DNA of 64,000 nucleotides, taken from Trichomonas vaginalis G3. Its lineage: Eukaryota; Parabasalia; Trichomonadida; Trichomonadidae. A program made the translations under genes and the position numbers. Within the stretch, counting starts at the first letter, position 1. Every line of letters begins with the position of its first letter. The stretch lies in the NCBI RefSeq assembly GCF_026262505.1, contig NC_067206.1, positions 38,949,660 through 39,013,659 of the forward strand, in the 5' to 3' direction. This document shows positions 60,192-64,000 of this stretch, piece by piece. The notes under the pieces were generated by a model. That model saw only the letters and a program-made list of their open reading frames with translations, was not told the origin of the DNA and ran no database searches.

Positions 60192-60192
60192 T

Positions 60193-60785
60193 ACATGAGG
60201 TTTGTCCAATATATTCCGACTGGAATTCCAAACGAAGATGGTGAGTTCCCGGGAAGGAACTATACAGTTGGAAAAGTCATACAACAACTGTATGATATTA
60301 GGAAAGCTTCAACCCCCAAACTTGCAATGACACTCAAATTGCTTATGAATTCGACATGGGGATATTCCATTAAGAAACCTCAAGAGATGAAGAGTAAACA
60401 TTATGAGAAGGTCGACAACTTTGTTGAAAGGTTTTCTCCTTTTGTTTTGAAGTACGAATTCACTCAAGGTCAAAGTGGCTTAGTAACCACATTAAAACCT
60501 ATTGTCGAACATTGGTCTTACCCTCAGTTCGCAAAGGCAGTCCTTGACGAGTACAACAAATTCTTCTCCGAAGTCAAATCGAAAGTGAAGGTTTACTATG
60601 AGAACATTGACGCACTCATGACGAACGAAGAAGGATACAACAAACTCATTGAAATGGGAATGGTCGGTGAAAAGATGGGCTGTTTTAAGCTAGATAAGGT
60701 ATTTTCCGAAGTTCATGTAATATCGAAAAGGAAATATTGGGGCATACTTGAAGACGGCACAGAAATAAAACATTGCATGAAATAA
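60193..60785 (+). pseudogene. Protein-primed DNA polymerase B, 3' part (outer element)
   Basis: Contains the motif B region (KLAMTLKLLMNSTWGYSIKK), the area of motif C (VKVYYENIDALMTNEEGY) and the polymerase end. It is the downstream part of the gene that begins at 35697, cut off from it by the inner Maverick. A reading frame that seems to begin at 60150 inside the TIR is an artefact of the junction. Confidence 0.75.
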
Positions 60786-60828
60786 AAAATTTATTTTAAA
60801 AAAGTGACATTTTTTTATTTTATTTGAA

Positions 60829-60933
60829 ATGTACGCTGAGTTTGTTGGAGAAGACCGTTGGGAAACTTGTTTGTTAGATGAGAAATATGAAATGGCATAC
60901 CATTTTAAAACAATATATTTTTACATATATTAA
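60829..60933 (+). CDS. 34-residue hypothetical protein
   Basis: MYAEFVGEDRWETCLLDEKY to FKTIYFYIY, behind AAAGTGACATTTTTTTATTTTATTTGAA. The next gene's ATG follows immediately. Short, but with a proper leader and tight coupling. Confidence 0.35.
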   Translation: MYAEFVGEDRWETCLLDEKYEMAYHFKTIYFYIY

Positions 60934-61794
60934 ATGCTTCAGGTTGAAAAACAAAGAACAAAAGTAGCAGATACAAAACCGTTAGACTATATCTTTACAA
61001 ATGCTGGTAGGACTATTTCAGATGAAGAAATTTCATCCCGAGCATACAGGTTTGACTATCCAATTCGTTGGCTTCAAAGTCCTTCAGATGCAAAGGCAAT
61101 AGGATTTAGAAGAGTTTTGTTTTCAAATAGAACTAACGCATTTATGTTCGTAGTATATTTTCATGGGCAGTATAAAGGTTCTGATGGTCTAATAGACAAA
61201 TTTGACGAAATGAGAATCTTTACAGTTCGTTCAGACGAAAGTCTTGAGAAAACTCTAAATGACTTTCAAACTCAAATGAACAAATATTATTGGGAATTTC
61301 AAGAAAAATACGACTCTTTACTAAATGGAACATACTATCTGAAACTAGAATATGACAAGATGAACTCCACCGTTTCATTTCAAAAGATTGAAATTAACCC
61401 TCCAAGAGATACAGAGTTTTTATTTTGGAAAGTAGACAAACGTTCTTGGGCACAATTTCTTCGGTTACTAAACCAGAACGAACCATTACCACCAGATGGT
61501 CCATTTAAATTTATACTTCCACCAGCAGATTTGATGGTTTATAGAAACGTGTTTGACCCTCAAAATGTTATGTGTCATGCAAGTTTCAGTTCAAGCAACA
61601 ATAGTTTTCTATGTATTGGTAAGGACTTTTATGACTTTGCTTCTAAATTCTACGAACCACCTAGTAACAGTTTCTCTGACTTTCAAGTTTGGTTCACAAC
61701 AAATGGTGTGCAACATATTATTCCATTGTACTATGACTTTTATCTCGAATTGTCTTTCATATATAACTATGGAAAAGTGCTGAAAAAGTATTGA
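60934..61794 (+). CDS. Minor capsid candidate, FxYPxxW family (whole-looking copy)
   Basis: 286 residues. The N-terminus is KPLDYIFTNAGRT, then YRFDYPIRWLQSPSDAKAIG with FRRVLF, a central helix-rich part (DFQTQMNKYYWEFQEKYDSL), then KFYEPPSNSFSDFQVWFTTN and a C-terminal IIPLYYDFYLELSFIYNYGK. It is the best copy of a family seen five times in this window. It begins where the upstream gene ends, so they are co-transcribed. The role as a particle surface protein is inferred from position and beta-rich style. Confidence 0.55.
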   Translation: MLQVEKQRTKVADTKPLDYIFTNAGRTISDEEISSRAYRFDYPIRWLQSPSDAKAIGFRRVLFSNRTNAFMFVVYFHGQYKGSDGLIDKFDEMRIFTVRSDESLEKTLNDFQTQMNKYYWEFQEKYDSLLNGTYYLKLEYDKMNSTVSFQKIEINPPRDTEFLFWKVDKRSWAQFLRLLNQNEPLPPDGPFKFILPPADLMVYRNVFDPQNVMCHASFSSSNNSFLCIGKDFYDFASKFYEPPSNSFSDFQVWFTTNGVQHIIPLYYDFYLELSFIYNYGKVLKKY

Positions 61795-61808
61795 AAAATA
61801 ATGTTTAT

Positions 61809-61852
61809 GTTAGCATGTTAGATCTAACACGTTTTCTAACCACTTTTCTAAC
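61809..61852 (+). promoter_or_regulatory. Five-half-site array, GTTAG/CTAAC version
   Basis: Two GTTAG sites 8 bp apart, then three CTAAC sites 12 bp apart, the same geometry as the GGTGA arrays with every half-site changed. Preceded by AAAAATAATGTTTAT. Confidence 0.75.
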
Positions 61853-61970
61853 ATCGTAGAAAACTCATGAAAACAATTTATTTTTGACACTTTCACAAAA
61901 AACATAAAAAAGTGAAGTTAAACGTTAAGGTTTACTGAGAAAGTTGTTCCCGGGCCAAAAATAATGTTTA

Positions 61971-62016
61971 GGTGAAGAGGTGAGATCTCACCCGTTTTTT
62001 CACCTGTTTTCTCACC
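61971..62016 (+). promoter_or_regulatory. Five-half-site array (GGTGA type)
   Basis: Standard 8 bp and 12 bp spacing, preceded by AAAAATAATGTTTA and followed by GAATTTTCATGAATTTTCAT. It lies in the 460-bp gap before the KilA-N/GIY-YIG gene. Confidence 0.75.
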
Positions 62017-62081
62017 CTCTTGAATTTTCATGAATTTTCATGAATTTTATATATTAATGTTTTCGCTAAGCCACTTTGTGC

Positions 62082-62104
62082 CGTCAGTCAGTCAGTCAGT
62101 CAAT
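62082..62104 (+). repeat. CAGT microsatellite
   Basis: Five CAGT units between two half-site arrays. Confidence 0.7.
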
Positions 62105-62130
62105 GAAATTTACACCAAAAATAATGTTTA

Positions 62131-62175
62131 GGTGAAGAGGTGAGATCTCACCCGTTTTTTCACCTGTTTTCTAAC
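62131..62175 (+). promoter_or_regulatory. Chimeric half-site array
   Basis: The first four sites are GGTGA/TCACC, the last is CTAAC followed by ATCGTAGAAAACTC, exactly as in the GTTAG array at 61809. This is a junction between the two versions. Confidence 0.7.
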
Positions 62176-62211
62176 ATCGTAGAAAACTCTCGAAAATCAT
62201 GAATTTCCTTA

Positions 62212-62274
62212 AGATAGAAAAAATAAAGTTAGTTTTATTTTATTTATTTTTTTATTTTGTATGTAAGAACAGAA
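62212..62274 (+). promoter_or_regulatory. Conserved leader of the KilA-N/GIY-YIG gene
   Basis: AAAATAAAGTTAGTTTTA, a T-rich run, TTTTTTTATTTTGTATG, TAAGAACAGAA, ATG. The same family as at 46776 and 49500. Confidence 0.65.
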
Positions 62275-62883
62275 ATGACAAACATTGAGTTTGAAACAGT
62301 TAGAAAGATAGACAATGACACCAAAGTGGTTAGAATCGGTGATTTAAACGTAAGATACTCAAAGAAATACAACAAATATTCTTTGTCAGACATTATATCT
62401 CCATCTGGAAAGAAAGCAAAGGACTGGGTTAGAATTGCTTCTACTCAGAAATTTTTGACAAGAATCCTGAGCTTATGATATCAGTAGCATTTCATGGAAC
62501 AAGAGCATATCTTATAGACAAAGTCTTATACCAATAGTTTTGTTATGGTTGACCCAGTTGTTGGATATAACTTCATAACTTATGGTTCATTCGATACGGA
62601 ACGTTGCAGTGAAGGCTTACTTTACATCGTTCAGAAACCGAAGGACTTCAATACAAAGAGATATAAGATAGGAAGAACATATAATATAACTCAAAGATAT
62701 GACAGTACAGTCAATAGAGTCAAGGTTGTGTTTGCTAATGATATGAGAGCTGCAGAAACAGAACTACTTGAAAAGTTTGAGAAAATGTATGGTGCTCCCA
62801 TAAAAGGTAAAGAAACGTTTGAAGTAGATGAGATAGATAAAGCTATAAAATTATTTGACGAAGTTGCTGAAAAATACATGTAA
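62275..62883 (+). pseudogene. KilA-N plus T5orf172/GIY-YIG-type gene, broken
   Basis: The N-terminal part (NIEFETVRKIDNDTKVVRIG, SLSDIISPSGKKAKDWVRIA) looks like a KilA-N head. The C-terminal part has GLLYIVQKPKDFNTKRYKIG, RTYNITQRY and an AETELLEKFEKMYG end, the core of T5orf172/GIY-YIG-like nuclease domains. KilA-N with a T5orf172 tail is a known combination in large DNA viruses. About two breaks. Confidence 0.6.
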
Positions 62884-62952
62884 AGCGTTTATTTTTGGTC
62901 TTTTGTGAAAATTCATGAAATTTGGTCATTTTTCACCAAAAAATAAAGTTTA

Positions 62953-62998
62953 GGTGAAGAGGTGAGATCTAACACGTTTTTTCACCTGTTTTTTCACC
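62953..62998 (+). promoter_or_regulatory. Chimeric half-site array
   Basis: Two GGTGA sites, then CTAAC, then two TCACC sites, with standard spacing. The middle site is of the other version. Confidence 0.7.
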
Positions 62999-63029
62999 CT
63001 CTTGAATTTTGTATAAAAAGCAACCGCCG

Positions 63030-63125
63030 GAATTCAGACTGTTGCTATATTCTTCACAAAATGCTTGTTTTGAGGTCGAGCCACTTTTGGCTCCACCGTA
63101 TTCTTTCAACCAAAACTCATGAATT
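63030..63125 (-). pseudogene. Inverted fragment of a KilA-N gene
   Basis: The minus strand matches 47025-47100 of KilA-N gene 1 around EYGGAKSGSTSKQAF. It is a ~90-bp relic lying backwards between two arrays. Confidence 0.55.
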
Positions 63126-63144
63126 CAGCAAAAATAAAGTTTAT

Positions 63145-63188
63145 GTTAGAATGTTAGATCTAACACGTTTTCTAACCACTTTTCTAAC
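63145..63188 (+). promoter_or_regulatory. Five-half-site array, GTTAG/CTAAC version
   Basis: Same as at 61809, preceded by AAAAATAAAGTTTAT. It lies just upstream of the leader of the gene at 63294. Confidence 0.75.
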
Positions 63189-63232
63189 ATGGTCTAAAAC
63201 TCTCGAAAATCATGAATTTTTGACATTTCCTT

Positions 63233-63293
63233 AAGATAGAAAAAATAAAGTTAGTTTTATTTTATTTATTTTTTTTTATTTTGTATAAAAGAT
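63233..63293 (+). promoter_or_regulatory. Conserved leader of the 63294 gene
   Basis: AAGATAGAAAAAATAAAG, TTAGTTTTA, a T-rich run, TATTTTGTATAAAAGAT, ATG. The AAGATAGAAAAAATAAAG part is shared with 62208. Confidence 0.65.
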
Positions 63294-64000
63294 ATGATTT
63301 CAACAATCGGCACAACAACAATTCAAACAACAGCACCAAACTCTTTAGTCATGAATCCAACATCTATGTTAGTAGAAATGAAAAGCTTCATTCCTTCTTC
63401 ATATACTTTTGAAACAGAAATCCAGAAGATAAAGCAAGAACTTTTAACAAGTAATTTAGACTGTAGTGCGAAAGATGAAGAAAATGAACAGTATCTTTAT
63501 GAAATGGAGGACATTATTGACCATTTGCCTAAACGACCTGAAATCCAACAACAAAAACTCACTATTCCTGAATTTGACGAAATTGAAGTGAAACCAACTG
63601 ACTCAGTAGAAATTAAGAAGTTCATACGAAAGGTAAATTATGAATTCCTTGGTTTTCATTGCAACCATAAGGTTATGGACAAAGATTGCGATATGGTATA
63701 TAAGAATGTTTCTGACATATATAAATCTGAAGAATTTAAGACCTACGACAACTTTGTTTCGTTAGTTGCTGAATGTGTATGGCAGATAAGAGATAAAGAT
63801 AGAAGAGGTAAGGTATGGAATGAACAGATAAGACCCGCTATGTTTGAGATGAAGAGAGCAATTGACGCTTTAGTTGTTTTAGCTGGTTTTATTTCAATGT
63901 ATAACGCAAAAATGAACCCGCAATGTTCAAAATGTAAGGCAGCAATTAGGAAATATAACTACTCCGTCAAAGAGATAGAAAGAATGAGAAACGACTATGC
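63294..64000 (+). CDS. Hypothetical coiled-coil protein with Cys motif (copy 2, partial)
   Basis: Open from MISTIGTTTIQTTAPNS to the window edge (235 codons). It is nearly the same as the gene at 47596-48561, including CSKCKAAIRKYNYSVKEIER at the edge. It lacks the N-terminal GC-hairpin insert of that copy and so shows the uninterrupted site. Truncated only by the window. Confidence 0.6.
   Translation, partial: MISTIGTTTIQTTAPNSLVMNPTSMLVEMKSFIPSSYTFETEIQKIKQELLTSNLDCSAKDEENEQYLYEMEDIIDHLPKRPEIQQQKLTIPEFDEIEVKPTDSVEIKKFIRKVNYEFLGFHCNHKVMDKDCDMVYKNVSDIYKSEEFKTYDNFVSLVAECVWQIRDKDRRGKVWNEQIRPAMFEMKRAIDALVVLAGFISMYNAKMNPQCSKCKAAIRKYNYSVKEIERMRNDY

Larger units (their letters stand above)
29127..64000 (+). 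mobile_element. Outer Maverick/Polinton, interrupted by a second one and cut by the window edge
   Basis: It starts at AGTAGTGGGGCC after an A-run and continues past the right edge, so only one terminus is visible. Its own DNA is 29127-37261 and 60192-64000. Parts recognised are a Dam-type methyltransferase, small virion-like proteins, fibre/collar genes, an rve-type integrase, protein-primed DNA polymerase B (split by the inner element), a minor capsid candidate, a KilA-N/GIY-YIG gene and a coiled-coil gene. Broken as it stands, with several breaks besides the insertion. It is older than the inner element. The left boundary is inferred from the 5'-AG rule of Mavericks and from where the repeats start. 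Confidence 0.75.

Noticed and set aside
60150-60192. Start of a new gene inside the right TIR
   Set aside because: The ATG lies in the inner element's terminal repeat. The frame merely runs across the junction into the outer element's polymerase sequence.

Overview
The window looks like a parabasalid protist genome, most likely Trichomonas vaginalis or a close relative. It is strongly AT-rich with short intergenic regions, and no intron is needed to read any host gene. At least one start carries a Trichomonas-type initiator (TCACTTT). There are relics of ankyrin-repeat and beta-helix surface protein families, and about half of the window is large Maverick/Polinton DNA. The species call is inference from gene content and style.

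Layout. 1-3396 is a piece of a virus-like element: a partial gene, two tiny convergent genes, seven ~220-bp iteron units (618-2176), and an archaeo-eukaryotic-type primase gene. 3397-5595 is an old inverted duplication carrying 115-121-bp palindrome-ended units. 6687-14481 is a host gene block: an acidic small protein, a small Tim-like chaperone, a long coiled-coil protein, an Hsp20, a VPS9-like protein and the PP2A scaffold subunit. 14482-20630 is decayed DNA with relics of surface protein genes, a truncated TTAA-flanked transposon copy and two MITEs. 20737-24352 holds a Vps18-like RING protein, whose 3' end is repeated in tandem, an ankyrin pseudogene and a tetraspanin. A 2.3-kb TTAA-flanked transposon (26831-29111) lies directly against the next element.

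29127-64000 is Maverick. An outer element carries an adenine methyltransferase, fibre/collar proteins, an integrase and a protein-primed DNA polymerase. It is split inside the polymerase gene by a second, 22.9-kb Maverick (37262-60191) with ~690-bp terminal inverted repeats and a 5-bp target duplication (TACAT). The inner element holds a packaging ATPase, integrase, polymerase, major capsid gene, minor capsid candidates, fibre/collar genes, two KilA-N genes and an HNH nuclease. Some of these genes are broken and others look whole. The outer element resumes at 60192 and runs off the right edge.

The most unusual signals are four. (1) Arrays of five 5-bp half-sites with fixed spacing lie beside KilA-N genes and their neighbours. 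They occur in two versions, GGTGA/TCACC and GTTAG/CTAAC, plus chimeras. (2) Small GC-rich double hairpins are scattered through the AT-rich Maverick DNA, several in frame inside genes, with one filled/empty pair visible. (3) A long AT-rich 5' leader is shared by the KilA-N genes, their neighbours and the primase of the first element. (4) An iteron array sits directly upstream of a primase gene and looks like a replication origin.
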